Below, in pieces: positions 16,864 through 27,785 of a stretch of DNA of 64,000 nt. A program made the translations under genes and the position numbers. The stretch is from an uncultured Candidatus Entotheonella sp. GTDB lineage: Bacteria; Tectomicrobia; Entotheonellia; Entotheonellales; Entotheonellaceae. How positions within the stretch are numbered: position 1 is the stretch's first letter; each line of letters begins with the position of its first letter. The notes beneath the pieces were generated by a model, which was given only the letters and a program-made list of their open reading frames with translations, made no database searches and had not been told where the DNA came from. The stretch is from assembly GCA_958295825.1 (NCBI GenBank), contig OY282375.1, forward strand, positions 124,001 to 188,000, read 5' to 3'.

Positions 16864-19800
16864 TCAGGCAGTCAGGCCGCGATACACCTTGGGCAATTCC
16901 TGCGGCAGCGCTGCCATGTCGTCGATCACCAGGTATTGTTGGTCGGGGCACATCTGCCGCAGGTAATCATGCCCACTGGGGTCGACGGTGATGCAGAAGG
17001 TGTGAATCGCCTTGAGCCGCGCCTCCTGCAACGCCTTGGTGGTGTCCTGCAAGCCGTATTCCTTGCTCTTGCGGTCCTGGCCGTAATCGAAATCCTGCGG
17101 GTAGCCGTCGCTCAGCAGGATCAACGCCTTGAGGCGCGCTTCCTGGCGCCCCAACTGGGCCGCGGCGTGGCGAATCACCGGTCCCATGCGGGTGCTGCGA
17201 TGCGGCTCGATGGCGGCAATGCGGCCCTGGATGCGGCGGTCGTAGGGCTCGTCGAACGACTTGACCCTGAAGGCGTCGACCTGGTCGCGCCCGTAGCCGG
17301 AAAAGCCGTACACGGCGTAAGCGTCGCCCAGGGCTTCGAGGGCTTCCGCCATGAGTACGAGGGCCTCTTTTTCAACGTCGATGATACGCCGCTGGGGCTC
17401 GCTGTCATCGGCTGCGCGGCCATCGGGGTTCTTGATCTTGTCGTCGGTGGAAGCGCTCATGTCCAGCAGGAACACCGCCGCAACGCTGCGGTCCTGCTTG
17501 TCGCGGCGGGCGTAAATCTTGTCCGCCAGGGCGTGACCGGCGCGGCGGTCGACGAGCGCTTCGACGGCGCTGTCGAGGTCGACGGCCTCGCCGTCGGTGA
17601 GCGGTTTGACGGTCTTGAACTGCTCGGGCTTGAGCAACTGGAATTGCCGTTTCACCTGCGCTAGCAACCCGGCGTAGGCGCGTCGCGTGTCGATAACGAA
17701 ATCCGGGCCAGCGTCGCCCAACGGCATTTCCCGCAGGCGACACCAAGCGCGGCGGTAGTCGCCAATCAAGTAGTCCCACTCGTCGTAGTGGAAGGTCTGC
17801 GGCAGGCGCACGGGCTCGGCTTCCGTCTCGCGCAACTCGGCACGCAGCAGGTCGGCCTGCTCGCGCAGGGTTTCACGCCGGACTGCGGCGTCCTCGGCCG
17901 GCCGGCCTTGCAGATTGGAGACGAACAGCCCAGTGGTGGCGTTGACCTCTCCCCGTTGCAGGCTCTTGATGTCGAGGCCGTCGTTTTCCAACAACGCCTT
18001 GAGAGCTTCCGGCGACAGCGGGCTGAGGCCGTCGTGACGGCTCAGCGCGTCTTCCAGCTCGCTCAGGCGCATCTTTTTCTCGATGACGTCGGGCTTGACG
18101 GCGCCGCGGTAGGGAACGGCCTCCACGCCGGTAGCGGGTGCGTCACCGCCCGGCAAAGCGGCCCGGTCGGCGGCATCGCCGGCGGCGCGGAACAGGTCGG
18201 CCAGGGCGAGCATGTCAGCGTCGTCCGTGAGGCTGAGATCAAGGGCCGAGAGCAGGTCCGCGGCGCTGAGCTTAAAGGTGAGGCCGGCGTCGTCCGGGAT
18301 CTGCGTCAGCAGCCGATAGGCTTGCAAGACGGCGGCGGTGGTGTCGTACACCGTGGCCGCTGCAACGTGCAGCGATTGCACCAGCGGCGCCAGACGTTGC
18401 AGCAGCAGGCGCGCCGACGGCGGGTCAAAACACGCCGGGTCGGCGCCGAGGCTGAGTTGCAGCAGGCCCTCCAGCAGTGCTTGGCGCAAGGGTATGCCGT
18501 GCAGCGGCGGCCGCTGGCGGCGGCTGTGCTGCATGAGGCGGCTGAGGTCGGCGCGGATGCCCTTGTAATGACGGGCGATCCAGGCATCGACGCGGGTGTC
18601 TTCAAAAATGGCGAACAGGCTGCGGGCGAGGTTGGGTTCGGCAAAGCTGTCGAAAAAGCCCTGGAAAGATGACAACTCGGTGCCGTCGTCGGGCGCTGCG
18701 GGTAAGGCGGGCAAGCGACGGCGGCACTCATCCAGGTCGAATGCAAAGGTGCCGCCTTCGTAAAACCCGGCTTGGTGCAGGATGGCGACCTTGTAGGCGC
18801 CGAAGTTGTGGGCCGCGCTATCGAAGTCGTCCACCCGCGCCGGCAGGTAAATGGCGGTGCCGTCCGAGGTTGGCAGACCGGCATGACCTCGCGACACGTC
18901 CTGCGGCAGCGCGTCAGCGGTTTGCAAGTCCATGCGACGCCCCAGGACGGCGTGCGCGTACAGGCGCAGCACCGGCTCGACAGCGGTGAATTCGACTCGC
19001 TTTTGCAGCGCTTGCAGATTGTCGAGCGCCGTCGCTGATTCCAGCGCGAAGTAGGCCGCTCCGGCTGGCGCGTGGCGTTTAACTCCGTCGATGCCGGCAT
19101 TGATCCAGTCGTGCAAGCGGCTGTCCGGCAGGCGCTCCCGCAGGGTGCTCAGATGATTGAGGAAGGCCAAGCCGCCGGCGTGGCTGACGGCGCTGATCTC
19201 CCGGCACCAGGCCAGCGCTTGCAGACACTCGGCCGCCGGCAACAGGATCAGGGTGTTACCCACCTGATGCAGAAAAGCCTCGGCGTCCGTGGCCTGCGGC
19301 GCCAGCAGTTCGTCCACGATGCCGCGCAGAACCGCGGCGCCGGCATCGCCGAAGCGCTGTACGTAGTCGGGATAGTGCCCCAGGTATTCCAGGGCCAGCT
19401 TGCCGGCCTGCGGCAGCATACGGCGCGCCTGTTGCCACGCCGGAGCGAGATTGACCTCGGGCGCCTGTTCCACAAGGCGCCGGCTGAGCGACAGGAAGTC
19501 GCGTGCGGGCTGCCAGCCGAGGCGGGCGAAATCGTGCCCCAACTGTCCCCAGACCTGAGCGTCAGCGAACGGATATTGACCGTACACGACTGGGCTGATC
19601 TCGAAATACGTTTCCGCCAGGGCCGCGAAAGTCGGATGCTGTTGCAGGTACCACTGCCCGTCCGCCACCCATTGTTGCAGGGCGTTGCCAGGCGCCTGTT
19701 GCACGAAGGGTCTGGCGGCGCGAAAAAAGGACGCGGCGGCCCCGGCCGAGGTGCGCGCCAGCGCTTCGCCGTGCTCAGCCCACTGCCAGAGTTGCGCCGC

Positions 19801-20037
19801 CGATAGGCGCTGCAGAAGAAGCGGGCTCACCCGGATGAATGCCTCGGCGCTTTCGGCGCTGCGCCAGCCGCACGTCGCCAGCCGCTCACACCATCCCAGC
19901 CAGCGAGTCATTTCCGCTTCTGACAGCCCGGTACGCATGGCCGGCATGGCATGCAAGGCGCACTCGGCCACGGGCGCAGACACCACCGCCAAAGGTTCGA
20001 GCCTAGTGGGCATGGATTGAGGGCAGTTGCCGGTCAT
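16864..20037 (-). CDS. NorD/CbbO-type von Willebrand factor A protein
   Basis: This 1057-residue cytosolic protein has an alpha-helical repeat region over roughly residues 40-400, a middle domain typical of NorD/CbbO, and a C-terminal VWA domain. The MIDAS motif DMSAS lies in AAVFLLDMSASTDD, with later SGYGRDQ and LSDGYPQDFDYGQD segments. NorD/CbbO proteins act with MoxR-type AAA+ partners to activate metalloenzymes (nitric oxide reductase, Rubisco). The gene follows the norQ/cbbQ partner by 18 bases. No nor or rubisco genes are in the window, so the client is unknown. The start is uncertain because no strong ribosome binding site precedes the first ATG. Confidence 0.86.
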   Translation of the reverse strand: MTGNCPQSMPTRLEPLAVVSAPVAECALHAMPAMRTGLSEAEMTRWLGWCERLATCGWRSAESAEAFIRVSPLLLQRLSAAQLWQWAEHGEALARTSAGAAASFFRAARPFVQQAPGNALQQWVADGQWYLQQHPTFAALAETYFEISPVVYGQYPFADAQVWGQLGHDFARLGWQPARDFLSLSRRLVEQAPEVNLAPAWQQARRMLPQAGKLALEYLGHYPDYVQRFGDAGAAVLRGIVDELLAPQATDAEAFLHQVGNTLILLPAAECLQALAWCREISAVSHAGGLAFLNHLSTLRERLPDSRLHDWINAGIDGVKRHAPAGAAYFALESATALDNLQALQKRVEFTAVEPVLRLYAHAVLGRRMDLQTADALPQDVSRGHAGLPTSDGTAIYLPARVDDFDSAAHNFGAYKVAILHQAGFYEGGTFAFDLDECRRRLPALPAAPDDGTELSSFQGFFDSFAEPNLARSLFAIFEDTRVDAWIARHYKGIRADLSRLMQHSRRQRPPLHGIPLRQALLEGLLQLSLGADPACFDPPSARLLLQRLAPLVQSLHVAAATVYDTTAAVLQAYRLLTQIPDDAGLTFKLSAADLLSALDLSLTDDADMLALADLFRAAGDAADRAALPGGDAPATGVEAVPYRGAVKPDVIEKKMRLSELEDALSRHDGLSPLSPEALKALLENDGLDIKSLQRGEVNATTGLFVSNLQGRPAEDAAVRRETLREQADLLRAELRETEAEPVRLPQTFHYDEWDYLIGDYRRAWCRLREMPLGDAGPDFVIDTRRAYAGLLAQVKRQFQLLKPEQFKTVKPLTDGEAVDLDSAVEALVDRRAGHALADKIYARRDKQDRSVAAVFLLDMSASTDDKIKNPDGRAADDSEPQRRIIDVEKEALVLMAEALEALGDAYAVYGFSGYGRDQVDAFRVKSFDEPYDRRIQGRIAAIEPHRSTRMGPVIRHAAAQLGRQEARLKALILLSDGYPQDFDYGQDRKSKEYGLQDTTKALQEARLKAIHTFCITVDPSGHDYLRQMCPDQQYLVIDDMAALPQELPKVYRGLTA

Positions 20038-20055
20038 GGTGTTCAGGGTGTTTGA

Positions 20056-20916
20056 TCAGGGAAACAGGGTCGACACCAGCTCGGCGATGGCGCGGTGCAC
20101 CTCGGCGTCGTCCGTGACGGCCCGGCAGACGGCTACCTCGCAGGCGCGCCGCGCCGGGATGCCGCGCACGATGAGCTGCCCGGCGTACACCAGCAGGCGT
20201 GTGCTGACGCCCTCCTCGAAGCCGTGCTGCCGCAGGTGCCGGACCTTGGCCCCGAGGGTGGCGAGATCGCCCGCCGTTTCAGTATCGACACCACTTTCGT
20301 GGGCGATGATGATGGCTTCACGGTCATGCGGCGGGTAGTCGAAGGCCAGCGACACGAAGCGCTGCCGGGTGCTGGGTTTCAGGTCCTTGAGGACGCTCTG
20401 GTAGCCGGGGTTGTAGGACATGACGAGCAGAAAGTCGTCGTGCGCGTTGAGGACGAGGCTGCGTTTCTCCACCGGCAGCATGCGGCGGTGGTCGGTGAGG
20501 GCGTGGATGAGCACCATGGTGTCCTTACGCGCCTCGACGATCTCGTCAAGGTAGCAGATGGCGCCGCTGCACACGGCGCGGGTCAGGGGACCGTCGATCC
20601 ACACGGTTTCTTCGCCGCTGAGCAGGTAGCGCCCGACCAGATCGCTGGCGCTCAAATCCTCGTGGCAGGCGACGGTGACGAGCGGCTCGCCAAGGCCGCG
20701 GCGGGCCGGCGAGGCGTGCGTGTCCTGGTGGTAGAGGAGGTGCGCCATGTACTCCACGAAGCGCGTTTTGCCGCAGCCGGTGGGGCCGGTGAGCAGCACC
20801 GGCAGGCGGGCTTCGTAGGCGGCAAGGAACACCTCGACCTCGTCGGCCAACGGCACGTAGTAGGGGACTTGTTGCAATTGCGGTACGGCGTCAGCGAAAG
20901 CAGCAGGGGTTGCCAT
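20056..20916 (-). CDS. NorQ/CbbQ-type MoxR-family AAA+ ATPase
   Basis: This 286-residue AAA+ ATPase has Walker [14 protein letters not shown], Walker [13 protein letters not shown] and sensor segments typical of NirQ/NorQ/CbbQ ([29 protein letters not shown]). A CbbQ_C-type C-terminal domain follows ([13 protein letters not shown]). It forms hexameric remodelling motors with the VWA partner encoded just downstream. The start at 20916 follows AAGGAATCCCA; longer frames upstream lack a site. The pair is probably one operon. Confidence 0.9.
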   Translation of the reverse strand: MATPAAFADAVPQLQQVPYYVPLADEVEVFLAAYEARLPVLLTGPTGCGKTRFVEYMAHLLYHQDTHASPARRGLGEPLVTVACHEDLSASDLVGRYLLSGEETVWIDGPLTRAVCSGAICYLDEIVEARKDTMVLIHALTDHRRMLPVEKRSLVLNAHDDFLLVMSYNPGYQSVLKDLKPSTRQRFVSLAFDYPPHDREAIIIAHESGVDTETAGDLATLGAKVRHLRQHGFEEGVSTRLLVYAGQLIVRGIPARRACEVAVCRAVTDDAEVHRAIAELVSTLFP

Positions 20917-21065
20917 TGGGATTCCTTGAGGGAGTGAACGAGTGCAGCGAACCGATACCATGATACATGATTTGCAACAGTCACCGTGTGGGGTGGCGGA
21001 ACGGGCTGTGGGAATGGGTGTGGAATACCTGTGGATTGCTTGTGGAATGTCGGATAACGTGGCGC

Positions 21066-21773
21066 TCATCCATACCACCGCTTCAGCGTTGCGGGCCGGA
21101 CACCGCAAAAGTACAGGGTCATCAGGACGATGTTGCGCACCGTGGTGAACAGCACGCCGTCGCGTTGCCAGCGGCGTCCGGAGGTGGCGACGGCCTGCGG
21201 CAGGATGATCAGGCGGCCGCGGCGGCGCAGCGCCTGCACCAGGCGGATGTCTTCCATGAACGGCACGTCGTCGTAGCCGCCCAGTTCGTCGAAAATCCGG
21301 CGCGGCACGAACAGGGCTTGGTCGCCGTACGGCAGGCCGCCGACGCGGCTTCTCAGGTTGGTGCCCCAGGCCACCAGACGCAGAGCGGGCGTTGCCGGCG
21401 CGATGATCAGCCGAAAAGCACCGCCGACCGTGTCCGGCTGCTGCAAGGCGCTCCGCACCGCGTCCAGGCCGTCGGCCGGCAGTAATGTGTCGGCATGCAG
21501 GAAGAGTAGGACGTCGCCGCGAGCGTGCCAGGCACCATGGTTCATTTGCTGCGCGCGGCCTCGGGGTCCCTGGTAGAACCGTGACGTGTAACGCCGGGCG
21601 ATGTCGGGCGTTCCGTCAGTACTGCCGGCGTCCACAACGATGAGCTCGTCGCCGGGGGCCAGGGCCAGGGCATTGAGAGTCGCGGTAAGACAGGCCTGTT
21701 CGTTGAGGGTCGGGACGATGACGGAAATACGCGGGCCAACCGGGGAACCGTTGGCGGTTTGCGGATGGGGCAT
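21066..21773 (-). CDS. Family 2 glycosyltransferase (TIGR04283-type)
   Basis: This 235-residue GT2 protein has the N-terminal nucleotide-sugar strand ([12 protein letters not shown]), [15 protein letters not shown], the [25 protein letters not shown] segment containing the metal-binding HAD motif, and a C-terminal hydrophobic stretch ([16 protein letters not shown]). The GRAxQMNxGA motif is characteristic of the group called rSAM/selenodomain-associated transferase 2. No radical SAM or partner transferase lies beside it. It is probably cytosolic and membrane-associated; donor and acceptor are unknown. The short gap after the next gene holds a REP-like palindrome. Confidence 0.85.
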   Translation of the reverse strand: MPHPQTANGSPVGPRISVIVPTLNEQACLTATLNALALAPGDELIVVDAGSTDGTPDIARRYTSRFYQGPRGRAQQMNHGAWHARGDVLLFLHADTLLPADGLDAVRSALQQPDTVGGAFRLIIAPATPALRLVAWGTNLRSRVGGLPYGDQALFVPRRIFDELGGYDDVPFMEDIRLVQALRRRGRLIILPQAVATSGRRWQRDGVLFTTVRNIVLMTLYFCGVRPATLKRWYG

Positions 21774-21800
21774 GAGGGGTGGTTTCCTGAAGGTGGGCCA

Positions 21801-21831
21801 TGTCGGATTACGTTTCGCTTGTCCGACCTAC
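21801..21831. repeat. REP-like palindrome, copy 3
   Basis: TGTCGGATTACG at the left and TTGTCCGACCTAC at the right flank a short loop. The right arm has lost part of the AATCC, so this copy is less symmetrical than the others. It lies upstream of the glycosyltransferase start. Confidence 0.65.
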
Positions 21832-21892
21832 CGGAGTTGGTTTGCCAAAGTTTCGTAGTGGGTCAGGACCTGTGGACATTTGGGCTCAGGAC

Positions 21893-22040
21893 TCATAACC
21901 AGAAACTAACCGTGGCAGCTATGCAGATGGCACTGAAGAACGTATGCGCACAGCGATCGTACCGGGTGGCGATGCGGCGACAATCCTTGAACCTGCCAAA
22001 CAGGCGCTCAATGGGGAAAACAATATGATCCGAATAGGCT
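21893..22040 (-). pseudogene. IS5-family transposase C-terminal remnant
   Basis: The minus strand encodes SDHIVFPIERLFGRFKDCRR, then IATRYDRCAHTFFSAICIAA, ending with TVSFWL and a stop. This matches the ends of IS5-type transposases (VExxFxxxKxxRRIATRYDKxxxxFLA), with the catalytic Glu in PIERLFGRF. Only about 47 residues remain. It directly abuts the McrB-like pseudogene, so the insertion or a later deletion removed the rest of both. Confidence 0.78.
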
Positions 22041-22749
22041 CTAGCAACGCCCTGTCGAGGTCGATGAGGTCCATGTGGTCGACATCGGGAGGTTCGTCGC
22101 TTTCGTTGCGAAAAGCCTTGACGATCTCCTTCTTGTGGCGCAGCGACATGATGGGTTCGAACTCGTCGGGGAACAACAGGAACAGCAAGGCGTGGCGAAA
22201 TTGACGTCGGCGGCTGCCTTCCTGCCCGCCAACCCATTCCGCGAAACCCCAGGGATCGTTCAGCAAGGATTCCCGTTCCTCTGCGGAACGGGAGCCCCAG
22301 TCGAGCATCATGGTGATGATGAAGTTAAACTCACGCTATTGGTGTCCGAAATAGGCCATGCCCGGATTGACGACCCCTCCGTCCAGAATATCGCCTAACG
22401 CCCGGTGTTCTTCGGGCAAAGGCGCTCCCGACCGTTCCCAGACCGTTCTGACCCTGTCGAGCTTCTTTATCCGCGTTACGGAACTCACGATGAGGTAATA
22501 CACCCACGTCATTTCTGCCCACAGACGCCGCGTCTCTGGGGACGCGGGTTCCAGTTGGCGCCGCAGCTTGTCATCGAAGGAATCGCTCCCCTCATCGGGA
22601 CGCTCGACGAAGTAGGTCTGAAGTTCCTTGAAGTATTCCCTCGTCCAGAGCCGTTCCTCAGCGAATAGCGAGCCACTGTCGAACAGACATTTCTGTTTCC
22701 ACTCTTTGGCAGCGTCGAGGATGGCAGCAGCGATTCTCAATCGAGCCAT
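22040..22749 (-). pseudogene. McrB-like restriction/AAA protein, N-terminal fragment with an internal stop
   Basis: A good ribosome binding site (AAGGTGGTCCC) precedes MARLRIAAAILDAAKEWKQK. After 137 residues (YFGHQ) an in-frame TAG at 22333-22335 interrupts the sequence, which continues in the same frame as REFNFIITMMLDWGS, then PWGFAEWVGGQ and ALLFLLFPDEFEPIMSLRHK. The latter segments resemble the region before the AAA+ GTPase domain in McrB-family restriction proteins. The frame is then cut at DLDRALLE by an IS5 remnant, so no nucleotide-binding core remains. The original product was probably a defence protein. The function is lost. Confidence 0.6.
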
Positions 22750-23038
22750 GGGACCACCTTGGAGTCCCCCTATAGTAAGGGTTTTTCTCTGGCCTTCTGC
22801 GGATGAGATAGTTTCTGCGCTGCGCTCCGGCCTTCGCGGAGAATACCAAAAGACACACGACATTCACGAGGTGCACAGTTCCATTTCTGACGCCCTGTCC
22901 CGGACGTCCCCACTTCCGAGTCCCACGGCTCGAATTTCCCTTTACCCACACAGACCTGCAACCGCCCCACACCTTTTGGTGCTCCCTGAAGCCAAACCAA
23001 GACCAACGGGCGAGCAGCCCTTCGGAATGTCCTCGTTG

Positions 23039-23677
23039 CTACTTTGCTGCGGTATTGGCTTCCACCGCGCGTGCTACGATGACTTGTGCGGGGCTGATCA
23101 ACCGGCCTTCAAATAGATAGCCGGCCTTGATTTCGGAGACAATGGTATCGGGAGGATGGTCATCGGTGGCGGGAATGGTGGATAACGCTTCATGACGCGC
23201 CGGGTCAAAAAGCTCCCCGATGGTGGCGATGGGTTCAATGCCCTGGTCTCGCATGAATCCTTCGAATTGCTGCCAGATCATCTGGACGCCTTGTCTGACG
23301 GCGTCGGCATCCTGATCGGCGTGCTGTAAGGCCAAACGCATGTTGCTCACGATGGGCAGCAGCGCCTGCAGAATGTCGGCCTTTCCGCGGCTGGCGGCCT
23401 GCAGCTTCTCCTGCGTTGCCCGTTTGCGATAGTTGTCCAGATCAGCCCGCGAGCGCCGCAATCCGTCGAGGTATGAATCCCTTTCCTGTTGTAACTGGGC
23501 CAATTGGCCTTCCAGGGATTCGGGATCCAATTCGGCCTCATCCTCAGCTTGGGGAGCCTCCTCCGCCTCCTGGGCATCTGCTGTTGCCACCTCGGCCTGG
23601 TTGTCTACTTCCTCAGCGCCGGCGTTTTCCTCGCCCGGCGATTCGGGCGCTGTTTCTTGTTCTTTCGTGTCCATCAT
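23039..23677 (-). CDS. grpE: Nucleotide exchange factor GrpE
   Basis: This 212-residue protein has an acidic, disordered N-terminus of about 65 residues, a long coiled coil (LEGQLAQLQQERDSYLDGLRRSRADLDNYRKRA) and the C-terminal beta domain (QGIEPIATIGELFDPARHEAL; PPDTIVSEIKAGYLFEGRLI with VIVARA), all typical of GrpE. It releases ADP from DnaK. It lies downstream of dnaK on the minus strand with 140 bases between, filled by two hairpins. No dnaJ follows in the window, so the usual grpE-dnaK-dnaJ order is not kept here. Confidence 0.94.
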   Translation of the reverse strand: MMDTKEQETAPESPGEENAGAEEVDNQAEVATADAQEAEEAPQAEDEAELDPESLEGQLAQLQQERDSYLDGLRRSRADLDNYRKRATQEKLQAASRGKADILQALLPIVSNMRLALQHADQDADAVRQGVQMIWQQFEGFMRDQGIEPIATIGELFDPARHEALSTIPATDDHPPDTIVSEIKAGYLFEGRLISPAQVIVARAVEANTAAK

Positions 23678-23752
23678 CTCACCCTTCTCGACAATGCGCA
23701 GAACTTACGGAGGGTCGGATCAAGTCCGCTGATTCGCGGTGAACGGCCGACC

Positions 23753-23797
23753 CCGGACAATGTCCGGAGCCCCTGGATTCCGGGTCAAGCCCGGAAT
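23753..23797. repeat. Two tandem hairpins between dnaK and grpE
   Basis: CCGGACAATGTCCGG (23753-23767) and an ATTCCGGG/CCCGGAAT stem with a five-base loop (23777-23797) form adjacent palindromes. The second is a common bacterial intergenic palindrome type. They could uncouple grpE from dnaK expression or stabilise the dnaK mRNA 3' end. That role is inference. Confidence 0.65.
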
Positions 23798-23817
23798 GAC
23801 GATTTGTCAGACCTTCT

Positions 23818-25722
<1,905 letters not shown>

Positions 25723-25851
25723 GACGTCTAGTCCTCCTGCAAACGCTTATCGCGCGGATAGGTGCTCAAACGGTTCTGTGAGGTTCAGTAGCCGGTTCGT
25801 TCGGCGTGTCTGAGAAAAGGGAGATGAATCGCCAATCATGTGGATCGGCGA

Positions 25852-25880
25852 AATATATTTCTTGAGTCGATCATTGTCAA
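25852..25880 (-). promoter_or_regulatory. Promoter upstream of dnaK
   Basis: On the minus strand TTGACA (25875-25880) and TATATT (25852-25857) are separated by 17 bases, a near-perfect sigma70 promoter. It also begins with CTTGA, as heat-shock promoters do, but the sigma32 -10 element is not evident. No CIRCE inverted repeat is visible. Confidence 0.6.
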
Positions 25881-25918
25881 GTCAGGCGAGATGTATACCC
25901 GGCTGATGCCCGTCGTAC

Positions 25919-26158
25919 TTAGCCCGGCCGCAGAATTTCGGTGATCTGGTCCAGGTAGAAGCCGCGGAATTCGGCAAGCATCATGGCCAGCATCAACAAG
26001 GTCAGAAGCATGATAAAACCCAGGGCCGCCAAGCCGGGAAGATTCCGTCCCATCATGCGCAACACGCGGTCGCGCGCCACCTCGCGCTCTTCGGCCGCGG
26101 TGTCCCCTTTCCCCGCCGTGTAGCTCCAAAACGTGCGGGGCATTTTGTTCCAAAACAT
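25919..26158 (-). CDS. Small single-span membrane protein
   Basis: This 79-residue protein starts MFWNKMPRTFWSYTAG after GGAGAAGGAAATCAGCC. It has one strong C-terminal transmembrane segment (LAALGFIMLLTLLMLAMMLAEF) and a charged N-terminal half. I do not recognise a family. It is on the same strand as dnaK, but the dnaK promoter lies between them. Confidence 0.55.
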   Translation of the reverse strand: MFWNKMPRTFWSYTAGKGDTAAEEREVARDRVLRMMGRNLPGLAALGFIMLLTLLMLAMMLAEFRGFYLDQITEILRPG

Positions 26159-26419
26159 GGCTGATTTCCTTCTCCGAATTCTTGACAACTTTGGGGTTGA
26201 GGATCCCGTGCGGGGTATCCCTGCGCTGGCAAGGTAGCAGCTTCAAAGCAGAATTATAACGTGTTTTTCAATCTGTGACCTGCGGTCGGAGGAGACGCCC
26301 AGGGTAAACGCATATGAGGATTGTCCTGCGTTCTGATTCAGTTTATGCAGCGTCATCGCATGCCGGGACACTCAACCTGGAGAAGAACTGGGCAGGGAAA
26401 AAGTCGCATCGTTTCGATT

Positions 26420-26637
26420 GTTGGATCACTTCGCCTTGGGCAGTGAGCCGCTTCGTGTTCGCCCTGTGTGCCGTCATCAGTGGCGTCGAGGGCTGGGTCT
26501 CGAACGACGTCGGTGCTGCGTCACGTCGCCCTGAACCTGATGCGCCGGGAATCGAGTCACCAGCGTGGCGTGAAGGCCAGACGCAAACGGGCCGGGTGGG
26601 GGATCACAGCTGTCTGCTGCAGGTCTTAACCGGATGA
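26420..26637 (+). pseudogene. ISAs1-family transposase C-terminal remnant
   Basis: The plus strand contains VLRHVALNLMRRESSHQRGV followed by KARRKRAGW, the highly characteristic C-terminal segment of ISAs1/H repeat-associated transposases (NLAVLRHIALNLL...GVKAKRKKAGWD). The last residues (LLQVLTG and a stop) lie in another frame, and the upstream part (about SRFVFALCA) is scrambled by frameshifts. The element is dead and occupies most of the gap before panB. Confidence 0.7.
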
Positions 26638-26768
26638 CGCCATATGCGCTTACCCTGCCAGGCTGGCAGCGGGCTCGCCGTCTGGACACCCCGAAGCGGA
26701 TGGGGTACGTTTGGGCCTAAACAATGGCCACAAGCCACTACCCGAATTGCCGCCTTGAAGGTGCCAAT

Positions 26769-27638
26769 ATGCCGCGAAAAGTTTCCCTCCACGACCTCCA
26801 GCGCAAACGAGACGAGGGCCGGCCGATTACCATGCTCACCGCCTACGATTACCCGGCGGCCAAGCTGGTGGACGAGGCCGGTGTGGATGCCATTCTTGTG
26901 GGCGACACACTGGCCATGACCGTGCTGGGTCACCGCGACACGGTGTCGGTGACAGTGGACGACATGCTGCATCACTGTAAGGCTGTGGCTCGCGGGGCTT
27001 CGCGTGCGCTGCTGGTGGGCGACATGCCGTTCATGTCCTACCAGGTCAGCCGGCGAGAGGCGGTCCGCAACGCCGGACGCTACGTGAAGGAAGCGCACAT
27101 GGACGCGGTGAAGCTGGAGGGCGGCGTCGAGGTGGCGGAAACCGTACGGGCCATCGTCTCAGCCGGGGTGCCAGTGGTGGGACACGTGGGCCTGACGCCG
27201 CAAACGGCCACCAAGCTGGGCGGCTACAAGGTGCAGGCGACCACCGCCGAGGCAGCGCTGAGGCTGCGTGACGACGCTCTCGCCCTCCAAGAAGCGGGGT
27301 GTTTCGCCGTCGTACTGGAAGCCGTTCCGTCCGCCGTGGCGCAGGCGGTAACCGGCAAGCTGGGCATCCCCACGATCGGTATCGGCGCGGGCGCGGGTTG
27401 CGCCGGGCAGGTGCTGGTACTCCACGACGTCCTGGGGCTTTTCGACGGCTTCGTGCCTAAATTCGTCAAGCAGTTCGCCCAGTTGCGCGAGCCGATGTTG
27501 CAAGCCTTGCAGGCATTCAGGTGTGAGGTGGAATCAGGAGCGTTTCCGGGAGAGGCGCACAGTTACGCCATGGACGAGTTCGAGTTACACCGTTTTCTCC
27601 AGGCAGACAATCCTGAGCGTGATGAAGGCCCAGCCTGA
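26769..27638 (+). CDS. panB: 3-methyl-2-oxobutanoate hydroxymethyltransferase
   Basis: This 289-residue PanB transfers a hydroxymethyl group from 5,10-methylene-THF to alpha-ketoisovalerate, making ketopantoate for pantothenate and CoA. Signature segments are ITMLTAYDYPAAKLVDEAGVD, DAILVGDTLAMTVLGH, PVVGHVGLTPQ and IGIGAGAGCAGQVLVLHDVLGL. The start at 26769 follows GAAGGTGCCAAT. No panC is adjacent. With coaE it gives two CoA-pathway genes in this window. Confidence 0.95.
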   Translation: MPRKVSLHDLQRKRDEGRPITMLTAYDYPAAKLVDEAGVDAILVGDTLAMTVLGHRDTVSVTVDDMLHHCKAVARGASRALLVGDMPFMSYQVSRREAVRNAGRYVKEAHMDAVKLEGGVEVAETVRAIVSAGVPVVGHVGLTPQTATKLGGYKVQATTAEAALRLRDDALALQEAGCFAVVLEAVPSAVAQAVTGKLGIPTIGIGAGAGCAGQVLVLHDVLGLFDGFVPKFVKQFAQLREPMLQALQAFRCEVESGAFPGEAHSYAMDEFELHRFLQADNPERDEGPA

Positions 27639-27647
27639 TCTTTCGAT

Positions 27648-27785
27648 CTAGACCGCAGTCTTCTCGGCTTCGTTTCGAATGATGATCGTCGGGGCAGGGT
27701 TCGTATCGGGGACAGGCATTCGTTGTTCGCGTAGCACTTCAACATACTCCTCCATGCCCCGTCTCGCCTTATAACTGAATTTCAT
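27648..27785 (-). pseudogene. HicB-like antitoxin C-terminal remnant
   Basis: A 45-residue frame on the minus strand reads MKFSYKARRGMEEYVEVLRE, then QRMPVPDTNPAPTIIIRNEA. The YxExLxExxxPxPDxN pattern is like the C-terminal region of HicB antitoxins. The N-terminal catalytic-fold half is missing, and the ATG overlaps the end of the preceding oxidoreductase gene by four bases. It may be a leftover, or a small unrelated gene. Confidence 0.35.

Noticed and set aside
22750-23038. Gap between the McrB-like pseudogene and grpE
   Set aside because: Nothing gene-like or structured was recognised in this stretch.
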